From: Eumeta japonica | Taxonomy: Eukaryota > Arthropoda > Insecta > Lepidoptera > Psychidae | Assembly (NCBI GenBank): GCA_005406025.1 | Contig: BGZK01001000.1 | Location: forward strand, 165,990-229,989 | Direction of reading: 5' to 3' | DNA length: 64,000 bases | Shown: piece after piece, positions 10,901 through 22,700 of the stretch | How positions within the stretch are numbered: position 1 is the first letter of the stretch | Layout: each line of letters begins with the position of its first letter | Translations under genes and position numbers: made by a program | The notes under the pieces: model-generated | Seen by the model: the letters and a program-made list of their open reading frames with translations, nothing else | What the model was told of the DNA's origin: nothing | The model's database searches: none

Positions 10901-13900
10901 CAAACTTACGCGAAGAAACTGATCAGATCAGGTTGCAAATGGAACAACTTCAGAAAGAAAAAGACGAACTGAACAAAGATATAGCCGGATCACAGGTCGA
11001 TCAAACATCTCTTAAATTTTATTTAGTAGCTTATATGCTATATATATATATATGCAAGTATTGTACACAACTGTACAACACTAAACAACGTTAAACCACG
11101 TTCTCTAAAGCGGTGATTCAGTGGTTAAGAATGTTGCCTTCAAACCAGAAAGTATCTGGTTCGATTAGGAGCGGTTCGATCAATGTTTTTTTGAGCTACA
11201 TGGAATTAAATCACTCCGGACGTTGACGTCGCGTTGGCAGCAACTGTCGTTAGCAAATTCATATCCGTTTTGGACCAGCGTGGGGAACTGAGGTACATAT
11301 AAGGTTTACGTCCCTCGATCTAAATGAAAAAAATGCTGGAGAGTATATCTCAGTAATAGGATGATTAAGACCTGAATCAGCAACCGCATATTGGACTTGT
11401 ACATTTAAAAAACCCAACCATATGCCTGTCGAAACCAATTGTAGTGTAGGGTTCGATGCCCATTGTGTTTGAAATGTTATTATATTACGGTAATATTACA
11501 TTGTATCTTATAATAACTAACGATAACTATACCTAATAATTATAGTATCAAAGCTAGTATTAGATATACTATTATGCCTCATAATAACTGACTAAAACTA
11601 TCCAATAATGAGGAAATTTATTATGCAGTTTTCCCTCCAGATTGGAAAGCGCGGTATCACAGAATACCGAAAACATTTTTTATCGAGAATTCTCCCTGTG
11701 GTCCACTTTGGAAAGTGGATTCTAAAATGTACAGGACTTTTAATTCGGTTTTATAAAATGTATGGGGTCTCTGCGTTGCTAACGAAAAACTATGCCTATA
11801 AAAATACGAGCGCGTGTCAGATTTTCATCACTCCATTGCTGATGTAGACTATCCCACAATCATTTTGTGGAAGTTTGATGTCAAACTCTCGACTCCGTTT
11901 AGTATTTACGATCTCTAATCCATCCAACACTCAAACATTACATTTTCGAGTCATGGATACAGCTATATTTATTGACATCTTGTTTGACAATCTAAATTAC
12001 TTCTAAATTGTAATTTCACAACTAAATAACATCGTATGTATTACGAATTATAACAATAAATACGATTGACGCAGCAATACAACTATTCTTAATAATACCC
12101 GTATAATACACAGATTGTTGTTATTGATTATTATAGGAGAGACTGTGTACGAGTTATACATTTCATAGATCAATAGAGAGAACTATATAAACTTAACTTC
12201 ATGATGTTAAATAAATTCTTTACTTATCAATCCTCCGTGCGATCAGCGAGACATGACAGCGCATGGTCGGCGGTGACGAGCGAAGCACTGACTTAATTGT
12301 TGTACCTACCGTTGGTGCATGTCCACATGGTTGGTGTGTGACCACAGCTACGTAGCTGTGAGTACATAAAAAGATGATAACAACGTTTTTGCTCAGTAGC
12401 TGCACGTGAAGCTGTGCAGAACACTTTGCGGGCCATGCAATTCAGAATTGCGTGAAACGTGTTTTGAAATAAACCTTTGAAGCACTTTTTTAAACAAATA
12501 CTAATAGTATGGTTACAGTTTCTTCGTCAATGTTTTCTATAAAATTAGTTCGTGTCTAGATATCCTACACACCTCTGTAAGCATTCATTAGTAGGACCGA
12601 CATGTTTATAAGTGTATTTGCACAATACAAGAATGGTAACCATAAAATATTTTTTTAATAGATAAAACTACAACTGTTAGAGCTACATCGTAGGTTAGCC
12701 TCAACCGAAGAGAAGAGGAACAGTCTAAAAAACGAAATAGACAACAAACTACAGCCCGAAGAGGAGAAAGAGAAATTGCTGCAACAGGTCGAAGCATTTT
12801 TAATATATACGTTATTGAATTCCTCAGTAATTAGAGGGAAATAATAATTCCTTTATTATATTATAATAATTTCTAATGAATCCTTATCAGGTACGAGAAG
12901 ACAACGCTGCTATAGCATCGTTAGACAGCAACGCTGCTAACCTGAAGGAACAAATAAAAAAGATTCAAGAACTCATTGAACAAGCGGAGCAGGTGACTTG
13001 AAAATTGCGTTATCTAAAAGTTTGTTTTAAGGAATTAAAATTATTTTTAAAAAATTATTATACTTCATAGCAATTTTCTTCGAATATTGATGTAATTTTG
13101 CTAAAATTTATCTTCTTTTCTTGAGGATTTGGAGGAAGGTAATTCTGAACGCCATCAAAAATACAGAGAGTTGAAAAAGAGAGAGGAAACAATGGAAACC
13201 TTTATGGCGACCTACGAAGAAAATTTCGCTAAAGAACAAGAGAAAATTGAACAACTTGAAAAAGATATTGTGTTCGCACTAGAACACAGCAGTTCAAACA
13301 TTGACCTGGATTTGACAGAAATAGATTCACTGAAGCAAAAAGAAGGCTATGGATTGACTTCAGACGATACCAAGAAGTCTTTTGAATACCTCATGAATGA
13401 ATATCAAAGGTTGCAGACCAATCTGAAAAAGGTATAAACTTCTTTATTGCAGACTTTTCCATATTTGTTTCTATGTCTCTTATGTTCACTGATGCATCAC
13501 AATATTAGTGAATGATTATGATGAATAAATTTTTTTAACTCATTCTCTCACCAACAAGGTTACCTTATTTTCACAAAAAAAAAATCAAATATTTTAATCA
13601 ATCTTGGCAAAAGTTTTAATATTAAAATTTTGATTTTGTTAATATGAACAACTTCATTTTGTGGAAGGAATTTTGCCTTCTAATCCAGTCACATTTTCTC
13701 CACTTTAACCACCGTCATTTCAAATAATAAAAATGATCGTTTTTACAATTTCTTAAATATAACGACACAATAAAAATAATTGTTTGCTTTACATTAATCA
13801 AACTCGTCACAGCACATGATAATTGTAAAATGGGCACCTCGTGCTTTCTGACTAGGCGGAAAGCACACGAGAGCGCCTCGCTACCGAGTTACAGACCTTA

Positions 13901-16631
13901 CCGGAGAAAACTCGCGCCATGCAAGATGAACTGGTCACGCTTGCCGACCTGGACAAGCTGAGGGAGGAAGGTCTTAAAGTTTTATCCACACCGGCTTACG
14001 ATGAGCAACGTACAGTATTGATCACGAAACCTATTCTCAGGAGCGGAACAAAAGAAGGCGTTAGAGATTGAAATACAACTGTTGCGTGAAAAGTTGGGGC
14101 CGACAGAAGGTGCCGTCATCGAAGCCGGTAATAAACTGAAGCTATTGCAGGTAAAAGACAAAAAAAACTGCAGATTTTACTATGACAGGTTTCAATTTTT
14201 GTATCCATAATGTTCATGTTGTAGTAAATGTTAGAATCGCTTCGCTGGGCGTCCGCCTAGCCCGTACTACCTGGCCCAACGTGTTGTGTCATTGCATGAC
14301 TTTTTTTTTGAGTATTGAGTATACTTAATACCACTATCCTAGTGTTTAATTTTTTTTTAGTTAGCAACACCGGGAAATGTCGGAACATAATTCTATTTCC
14401 TTTCAATACATACTTATTGTTACTTGCAAGAAACATCTTATTCGTTTTCATATAATCAAACAAAAATGTTAGGAAATAAGGATTAAAATTCATAATGTCC
14501 TTATAATATCATTCAAAATATCATTTTCCCTTCGCCCTGGCCGCTATTGTATGGTTAAAGCATCCATTAGCTACAGGTCAAGGTATTTCATACTAGTAAC
14601 AGCATGTAATCTAAAATCTAGAATTATTAACATTGAACACATTCTAGGCTGGAACTAATGAGACCGTTCGGAAGGTCTGCAGCCAACCAGGAACCATTTT
14701 AATTTTTAAGCTGCACATCCGTCTGTCTGCAGATCATAGCTTGCCTTTTAACATTTTTATGCTTATCAAAGCGAATAGCGAATTTAATACATAACCTAAA
14801 CTAATTAATAATAACATAACGCAACGTAAATTTTAAAACCGAGGCTAGCTTGTTGAACAAATTATTTGAACGCCTCTTCAAATAGAAGATAAACTCAAAC
14901 CTTTAAATTTATCTAAATAGGTGGTGTTGGTGTATAGCTATTTTGCAACGATAAAAGATTATCGTGATCTTTGTAATGAAAAGCCTCAGCGTTCCATAAT
15001 TTACTCGATGCAAAAAAAGAAAAACATTGACATCAATTAGTTTTGACAACTTTCATAAGATGAAAATAATAGACCATTAAAATATGTATCTAGTAGCCCA
15101 GCTAAGTAGACAAAATGTAATAAAAAACTTAGCTCATAAAGTAATTTTTAAAACTAGAAATTTGCTCTTTGTCACAAATCTTCCCACGTGGATAAAGAAT
15201 ATAAACATCTGTTATTTCCAATCTGACCGCGAATTTGATTCCACAATATATTCACAATTACAGAGTTAAAGTTTCCAATCCTATTCATTCAAAAAGGAAC
15301 TAACCAATTATTGCAATTTTCTGTTTATTAAATTTGTGATTTTGAATATTTTTCCATACAATTGCATTGAGATAAGAAAATTTTCTATGGAACATACAAA
15401 TAAACGAACGTGATGTTTTATGGTAACATACATTCGAACTTTCAGGGAATGTAAATTTCATTCATAAAAAAATTTGTGATTATACCTTTTAAGTACCAAT
15501 TATAATTTGTAGTTAAAAGTTATATTGCACAGAATCTATTATTGTATAACAAAACATCGGCACAAATAATCGACTAACATAAATCGACATTATCATTAAC
15601 ATGAATAATAGTATAGCAATTGCTTGTTAGAAATTTGATAGAATCTTTAATCTGTAAGTACAATGCAAACTTTTGACGCCCGTGAAGTTAGTCGCAAGTG
15701 AGACCTTACGCATATACGACAAGTCAAAAAATAGAAACATGGCGGACCATCTCAGGGTGCAGCTGAAGGGCTGGCGTGCCTCCCGCCCTATAACGCCCTA
15801 CGTCATCAACAGATAGTGATCTGCCTATAATGCGCTTTGCGACTAATTTCATAAAAGAAATATCAAATTATAATAAAGCCACACATTATTTCAAAGTAAT
15901 GAAAAGGTGAATTATTTTTATGGTTTAAATGTTACAAATAAGCTCCTCAATTTATATGAAGGGCCTTCTTTTTAATTAATAATATGGACGATAAAAAAAA
16001 GCTTTATTAATTCCCACTAATGTACCATTTTTTTTCAATTCATTTATTCTATTATTTTAAAATTATATAATTATGTATACAAATGAAAATCTAAATTCCT
16101 CCTATATTATTAACCAAGATACTATTATTTTGTTACAAAATATCTCAATCAAAATTGTCCTATCATTAAAATTAACTTAAGACTCATACATTTTACATAA
16201 TTAAATAAAATTCTGAAATAGTAAACAAATCATAGTAGATAAGTTATGGTAGTCAATTAAGGTAGGCAAGTTACGGCTGTTTCAACACAAGTCTCCTTTC
16301 AGACAGTAAGTGCCATGTACATTTGAAAATATCCGTATGTACAGATTTCTCACAATTATAAATATTAAAAAACAAAATTCAGCTGTTTGAAAATTGCAAT
16401 ATTTATTTTCAATTATAGGAATCTCTAGAGGGTAACGAGATGTACGTGAAACTAAACAGTATGGAAGAAAAACTTGCACAGCTGGAGTCACGCAAGACAG
16501 TTCTAGAAGAAGACATTGCTTCAATTACCTTAAAAGGAGACTATGAACCTATCAAGAAACAGGCCATAGAAGAACTTGCTAAATTAAACAAGAAAATTAT
16601 AGAAGACTTAAACACGGGAAAATCATATTGA
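4997..16631 (+). CDS. IFT74: Intraflagellar transport protein 74 (IFT-B core), 11 exons, 611 aa
   Basis: Coding exons: 4997-5118, 5987-6125, 7314-7551, 8985-9172, 10819-10995, 12662-12787, 12891-12992, 13126-13431, 13856-13970, 14041-14150, 16419-16631. All phases join without a break, giving 1836 nt (611 aa; human IFT74 is 600). The N-terminus (residues 1-87) is basic and Gly/Pro/Arg-rich. The conserved block RPITQQGISGL is at 90-100, and the rest is coiled coil, with QKYRELKKREE at 375-385 and YEPIKK at 583-588, all as in vertebrate IFT74. In the family, IFT74 pairs with IFT81 by coiled coil, and its basic N-terminus helps bind tubulin cargo in the IFT-B train of cilia and flagella. The start ATG has G at +4, follows an X-box candidate, and no other upstream ATG fits. 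Intron 4 has a GC donor; intron 9 is only 70 bp. Identification is firm; exon ends rest on phase and consensus. Confidence 0.93.
5119..5986 (+). other. IFT74 intron 1, nothing further seen
   Basis: An 868-bp AT-rich intron with donor GTGAGC and acceptor ACAAAGCAG. It contains no recognisable repeat or coding remnant. Confidence 0.7.
7622..7691. repeat. 70-nt near-perfect inverted repeat (hairpin) in IFT74 intron 3
   Basis: The arms at 7622-7643 and 7670-7691 are 22-bp perfect complements (GTTGCAAATAACAATTTTATAT). After one G:G mismatch, six more pairs (TGCGAC with GTCGCA) close on a 12-nt loop. The total length and arm pairing resemble a precursor hairpin, or a tiny foldback element. It lies between IFT74 exons 3 and 4. 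Confidence 0.8.
7960..8370 (+). pseudogene. hAT-type transposase relic (ZMYM1-like)
   Basis: The translation shows EIEKWSINPEFP, MKMKRHFDEVYEDER, PETLFKVNYS and then LDIIINQLRSHF, followed in another frame by FVDLRKNDIPDQF. This order matches the middle of the hAT transposases annotated as zinc finger MYM-type 1-like (KRHFDE ... F+V ... D..I.QL..RF). Stops and frame changes show it is dead. A short direct duplication (AACTATTCTATTGT twice, near 8115-8145) sits inside it. It lies in IFT74 intron 3, in the same orientation. Confidence 0.5.
9173..10818 (+). other. IFT74 intron 4 with GC donor, AT-rich
   Basis: The donor is AAG|GCGAGT instead of GT; the acceptor is TTTTAAAG. Phase continuity (EQTDK joined to DRSTISK) fixes the junction. 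The intron is very AT-rich with poly-T/A runs and scattered CGATCGGT-like words; I see no coding remnant. Confidence 0.75.
11105..11470 (+). mobile_element. tRNA-derived SINE, copy 1
   Basis: Begins near GCGGTGATTCAGTGGTTAAG (A-box-like) with GGTTCGATT at 11158-11166 (B box). A body follows with GGACCAGCGTGGGGAACTGA and GTCGAAACCAATTGTAGTG. A diverged second copy lies at about 36838-37195. It is in IFT74 intron 5. Confidence 0.55.
12343..12360. repeat. 18-bp perfect palindrome
   Basis: CACAGCTACGTAGCTGTG reads the same on both strands. It lies in IFT74 intron 5 in a moderately GC-rich patch (about 12230-12430). No function can be assigned. Confidence 0.6.
14151..16418 (+). other. IFT74 intron 10 with small inverted-repeat element
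   Basis: A 2.27-kb intron with donor GTAAAAG and acceptor TTATAG. Apart from the 159-bp inverted-repeat element at 15688-15846 it is AT-rich, and I see no coding remnant. Confidence 0.6.
15688..15846. mobile_element. Small MITE-like element with 10-bp inverted ends
   Basis: The stretch begins TTAGTCGCAA and ends TTGCGACTAA, perfect inverted complements 159 bp apart. They enclose a GC-richer core (CATGGCGGACCATCTCAGGG, CTGGCGTGCCTCCCGCC) that stands out from its AT-rich flanks. No transposase. The outer TTA/TAA could belong to the inverted repeat or be a TWA target, so the superfamily is open. Confidence 0.4.
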
Positions 16632-16637
16632 AAAAAA

Positions 16638-16643
16638 AATAAA
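16638..16643 (+). terminator. IFT74 poly(A) signal AATAAA
   Basis: A canonical AATAAA begins seven bases after the IFT74 stop codon, implying a 3' UTR of only about 25-40 nt. It lies close to the opposite-strand poly(A) signal of the LRPPRC-family gene. Confidence 0.75.
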
Positions 16644-16669
16644 GGAGACAAAACCACTATTGATCAGAA

Positions 16670-16675
16670 TTTATT
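16670..16675 (-). terminator. LRPPRC-family gene poly(A) signal AATAAA (minus strand)
   Basis: TTTATT on the plus strand gives AATAAA on the minus strand, 87 bases after the stop codon. It lies about 30 bp from the IFT74 poly(A) signal, so both transcripts should end within the same few dozen bases. Confidence 0.7.
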
Positions 16676-16762
16676 TCTTACACATCTACCCAACAAAAAT
16701 TCTATTAATATCACAGGCGCATATTGACTTATCATGAAATTTTGCACAAAGCCCAGCCTAAT

Positions 16763-19700
16763 TTACTGGTTCAAAATTTTACTCCTAGTCTCTTTATCTA
16801 ATAGAGATATTAGTTCTAGGGGCAAATTCTTATTATTAGCTTTCAGCATGGAACAAATATTTTGGACGAATTTCTTTGACGGCACCACGTCGGCCTCCTG
16901 CATTTTGTACCACAAAGCGAGAGCGTTATCGCAATCGTCGTTGCGTTCTGAAATATTAAAAATACATTTATTAAGTGCTATAGCAAGTTTATTTTTTTAT
17001 ATTGCCCATTATAACTGAACACAGTTTCGAATAATATTTGTATACAAAGATATATATGTAATTAAACTTAGTAGAAGGAACTACAAGATGTAATTTTTTG
17101 AAAATATGTGAATTACAATAAACTAAAATTCAAAGATTTGAGCGATTTCTACATTACATGCATTTCAATTGCTATGCTAGGAAAATGGGTGGGTAATGGC
17201 AATATTCATCTTGAATCCAAAGCAGAGGTTGTAAGTTTATAATGATCCATTTAGTTTATTACGTAAACTAAAAGGATCATTATTTTCGGAAGGCAAACAA
17301 ATGGCACATTAGAACTGGTATGTAACAAAATCAATAAAAATTCTTTGAAATGTAATTTTGTTTGAGATACTTAATTGCAGTTTCTCGTAGTGCAGTTCAA
17401 ATTCTCGTATGCAATAATTAACTTCTAATAAAGTTAAAAATTTAAAATTTGTAACATTAAATTTAATGTCATAAATGCCACTATCATTAAGATTACCTTA
17501 GCTAACTGTCAATTTTAAAGGTAAAACAACATGTTATACCTTGTTTAACTCTTTAACAGTTAGAACTTAATTATTGTTAATGAGAGTTTGAAGCACACCG
17601 CTGAAAATGTTACTCTGTTATAATACTTCAACCACTATACTAACGGTAAACATCCAGCACCAAATCGTACAACTCTTCTGTAGCGATATGCCTCAAGTCC
17701 TTGGTGCATTTAGCTATGAGTTCTATTACATCAACTTTCTTTTCGTCTGCGAATCTTTCACATTGCCTCATTAGTGTTTCGACGTTGAATTTTATCTTTG
17801 GGTCTAAGAATAGCTTTCTTAGAGTTTTTTCATAACCGACCTCAGCCAGGGCCGCTATTAATGATACCTGAAAGTATGAACGTATTAAACTATGTACTTT
17901 AAATTCCATGAATAAAAAGTCAAAGTTGTTATAAGCATCTGGAAAATTTTATAGTTATCTTTAGTTGTTCAGTTAAACTTTATGGAAAAATAATTTTTAA
18001 TAACATTTAATATTGGGACTTGAGACTTACATGATAATAATAAAAATAATATTTATTATGACCTATATTTATTTATTTACATGAAAATGCACAATATTCT
18101 ATAGTGATGAAATAATAATAATTATCTGTACATAGGTCTGGTCACATTAAAATAAATATTTATTTGTGCCAATTTATTACAAAAGTACATTATTTATTAT
18201 TAAGTAACATTACAATAGAAATACAAATCAAAGCATATATGAATGGTACAAGGGAAAAGAAAGAAAAATAGTATTTACAATTAGTATAAAATAGAGAAAG
18301 ATAATTTTTGAATTCTTAATTTTTCATAGACAAATTGTCAGGTTATTCGGTAACTAAAAATATTCTTTTAAATATATTTTTATTTCCATACCACTATTGA
18401 TATGTAATGATGTCAATAGCTACATATAAATAAAACAAATTAGGTTGCACAATTGGCATTAAATTAATATGATTTTTTTAGTCGAAATTAAAACAATAAT
18501 AATAGATATAAAATTAACTAAATTAGAAGATTAAAATTATCATGAAAAATAAAATAGGAACTCGATCTTCAGAAAAAAATAAATTAGTAAATGCAAACAA
18601 TATAATATTTACATGCCAAGGTAAGTTCTTAGTTCTACCGCGTTACATGAGATTTACATAAATTTAATTTATGTTAATAATTGTCTATGCATGGAAATAA
18701 AACATGCGGGTTGGAGTATAATTAAGTATACAGTTTTCCTATATAAATGAATCATAAAATTATTTTTTACCAGTGTTAACATGGATAACTTACTATTGCA
18801 TGTGATGTTTTTGAACTACGTGAATTGTTTGGGCATAGACGGCTTTAGTTATGGTTATAAAATAGTAGAGACGAAATCGAAACAACCAGAATTTACATCG
18901 TCGGGTACAACAGCGGCGCTATCTGCTGAACTATCTTTAGATGATTTTGATGCAAATGAAAAAAGAATATGGTCGATGAAGTACATTCAAAGAGCAAATC
19001 TATGGAGACCCTATCGTTCTATTTACATATTCACAAACGACAAAGCTGAGGCCACTCCCGCATTTCTGAAAGGTGATATGATGTATGCGTTCGCCAACGA
19101 AACCGATTGTGCAATGTTCATGTCAGAATACTGTTAGTGTGGTAACAGTTTGCTTCTAAAAGCAAATATTCGTATAATTTTTTTTCAAGTGCCAAGTGAT
19201 AATTGATACGATGCGCCTAATAAAAAATATAAAAATATTACCAACATTCAAATACAAAGTTGTAATAGGAGAATCTTGACCTGTAAATTAAGATGCTCGC
19301 CTGGACTTACACATTTAATTGATGCCAATATATTGGGCAGCGTCGTTATATAGGTGAGAAAATTTAATATAAACTCAACGCCTATTTCACAGAAGAGTAG
19401 GCAGAGACTATAAGTTTCCACAAGGTATGATCTTTGCATATCTTTCTTGTTTCGCACATATGCAACAATCTTTTCAAACAAGCTCGTCAGTTTTAGGTGC
19501 TTAAAACTTTCCCACTTTTTAATATGCCACCAATTTGGTCTGCACGGAATTTTCTAGGGCGACCCTTGCCGACTTGCTGATAGATTTGTTTTATCAGTCT
19601 AAGTAGACTGACAAATTTGATAAATAGACTGATAAATTTTCTCATCAAGTGATGAGAAAATTTATATGAATTCCCGGTGATATAAGCCATTTGACAGTCA

Positions 19701-22700
19701 AAAGTTCCCACCATTTCGTAGATAAAGCTTCTAAGAGATATGACAGCCTCTTGCAGTTGGTGAAGATATTTGGCAGCAAAGAAAAAAAATGAACATGTGT
19801 TTGTTATTCACCAAGCAAAAAAGTCAACAATCATATATTTTTCGTATTTTATAAGAAGTTCCAATAGAATCTCTTTCGTTGTCCTATTAATATTGGCCTA
19901 ATATTGATACCATTAAATAGATAACATTTAAAAAAAAAAAAAGTGTCCTGCCATTTTTTAATTTTCTGTCCACCAAAATGAATGAAACTGACATAGAAAT
20001 TTGATATATATTTAAATTATTCCAAAAACGAGAAAATGCGACACAAGCAGCGAAAAAAAGTTGTGACGTTAATAGACATATGCCGTGTCAATAAGAGTAG
20101 CACAAGACTGGTTCAAGGATTTTCAGTTAGCTAATTTTGATGTCAAAGATGAACCTCGCTCTAGTCAACCTGTTACGGATAAAGTTGATGCAATTTTGGA
20201 GAAATCAGAACAAGATCGGCATATTAGCTCTTACAACATAGCTGAAGAGCTGGAACTTGAACACAAAACAGTTTTGACCCATTTGAAAAAAGCTTGATAC
20301 ACAAAAAAGCTCTATACTCAATATGTGTAACCATTTATGATTCTCTATTGAAACGTAAAGAAACCAAACTGTTTTTGAAAAAAATTATCACTAATAAGGA
20401 AAAATGGATTACTTATGGAAAGAATGTGTGAAAAATATAATGGTCAAAAGGCAATTAACTCGCCAGATTAACTCGCAATAAGTTCATGCCAGACAATAAC
20501 ATCAATTTGGATCTCTACTACCAACAGCTGATGTGACACAAGCAAGAAGTAGAGAAAACAAGATTGGAATTGATTAACAGAAAGCGTATGGTTTTTCACC
20601 ATGATAATACCCACCTAGTGACTAAAAATGTGTGTATATTTAGTCACTCAGCAAATATAAAGAAAGTTTGGTTAGGAAGTGATAATGCATCCACCATGTA
20701 GCCCTGACCTTGCGCCCTCAGATTTTCAGCTGTTTTGGATTTTTTCAAAGTTCTTTAGGTAGTGTTAGTTTTACATGAAGATAGGACCATCACAACTATT
20801 TGTCACAGGTTTTTATCAGAAGTTCCAAAATTTCTACAGCAATGGGATTGTTACTACCTACAAAATGGCAACAAGTAGTTGAACAAAATGGCATATAACT
20901 ATTGTAATTAAATGTAAATTAAATATGAATAAAAATTTAAATAAAATATGACCCTATATATTTACATAAAAATGGTAAGTACGAGTCATTCTAGAAAAAA
21001 TTATGCAAACCAAAGTGCTGATATATTATTAATAAATTTTAACGCTCAAAAACGACGAATATAAATGAAACAATAGTTGGATATCAGTAAAACAATAGAG
21101 GTTTGCAAAGATTGTGCGATATAGGAATCCCTATGGAAAAAATCTCATAAACCTCATAAAAACATGGACAAATGCAGACCAATTTCTCATAGATCTCCTA
21201 GCCTCTTATGAGAATTTGATCTGCATTTGTCCATGTTTTTATGAGGTTTATGAGATTTTTTCCATAGGGATCTATGTTCTCTACCTACCTTTCTGGTAGA
21301 TAAATAAGTATGTATTTATAAATACATAAAAAAAAAACTAAAATATGCTATACATACTTTATACAGAATTTATACTACAGTATGAAAATAGTGACACAAT
21401 AAAAAGAATTGTTATCTGATGGTAAATATGCTATACTAATGTACTGATGGAAATAAAACTTATTAGTATATGATTACATTAATTGGAAGTTTATGATTTC
21501 TGTAATTAAAATGAAAAACATTACAGCGTAAAGTTTGCTGTTGTCATGATGACATCAACAATAGTTGTTAACTTTGTGAGCATACCAAATGTGTTCAACT
21601 TATCTATGCAAAATGATTTATAAAGAACCCTTTACACAATTCATATGTATAGAAACTACAAGATTTAGGATAAATGTTTTGATGTGGATTATGAAGAAAT
21701 GCACATAGGGTTAGCTGCTAACAAAACAAACAAACACCTCAAAGGATCAGAGAACTGGGAAGAAATGATTCCTTTGGCACAAGCTAGAGGTGCTCGAAAA
21801 CGTTTTCTATGATACCAGCCTCTTTCATCCCTCCAGTATGCCACTGCTATGTCTTTTTACTCGACAGGGAAAATGCTTCAAAACAGTTATGGGAAGCTCA
21901 AAAATATACAATTTTTTAAATCAGGAAGTGCTCGGCGATTAAAGAGAGATTGATACATCAAATAACATAAAATTGGATAAGAATAAAAGTAACTTAATGC
22001 ATAACATTTATCAATATTGAAACAGACATAAATATATTTCTTTCTTCATGTATGTGTAATCATTCTACGTTCTACCGATAATGTAAATGATGTTACACTT
22101 AAAATTTGCTCTAGTAGAAAATCAGTCTGTTACATTTGAAAACTTACTTAAAATAATAATAGATTTATTAATTCCTTCATTTTTTATTCACGAAGTCAAT
22201 GCAAATCAATTCAACGTTGTCTTGCCTAAACATATTCTCAAGCTGATTATCATGCAATTTCATATCTATTTTATGAATGCCATATAGAATGCCAAAGTTG
22301 TAATAAACATATCAAGAAATATGTTTCATTTTAATTGCACCATGAACCTATAAATGTACAGATACTAATGGCATGTTGCACCAAAAGTAATTTATAAAAG
22401 TAATTCATTTGTTTTGACAAATAATATATTCTGCAAAATGTTATGGATTATGATTATGTTTTTACTTTTGGTGCAACCAAATATATGCTACATCTGTAAT
22501 CATAAATACGATGTGTGTTTTTATTTATCAGTATAAAATAAGATTGCCCGGCTCTCAATTTAAAACTTGTGGTTTCAATTCTAAACCTATACTACTCAGT
22601 GCATCTACTAGCTATTCCATATTTGAAGTAAAAAGGCGTGAAGTGATTTATAAATAAGGTCATTATTTATAAATACAAAAATGTATTTAAAACTTCATAT

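Noticed and set aside
11105..11170. tRNA-like A and B boxes
   Set aside because: Not a tRNA gene: no acceptor stem pairing, and a SINE body follows with a second copy in the window.
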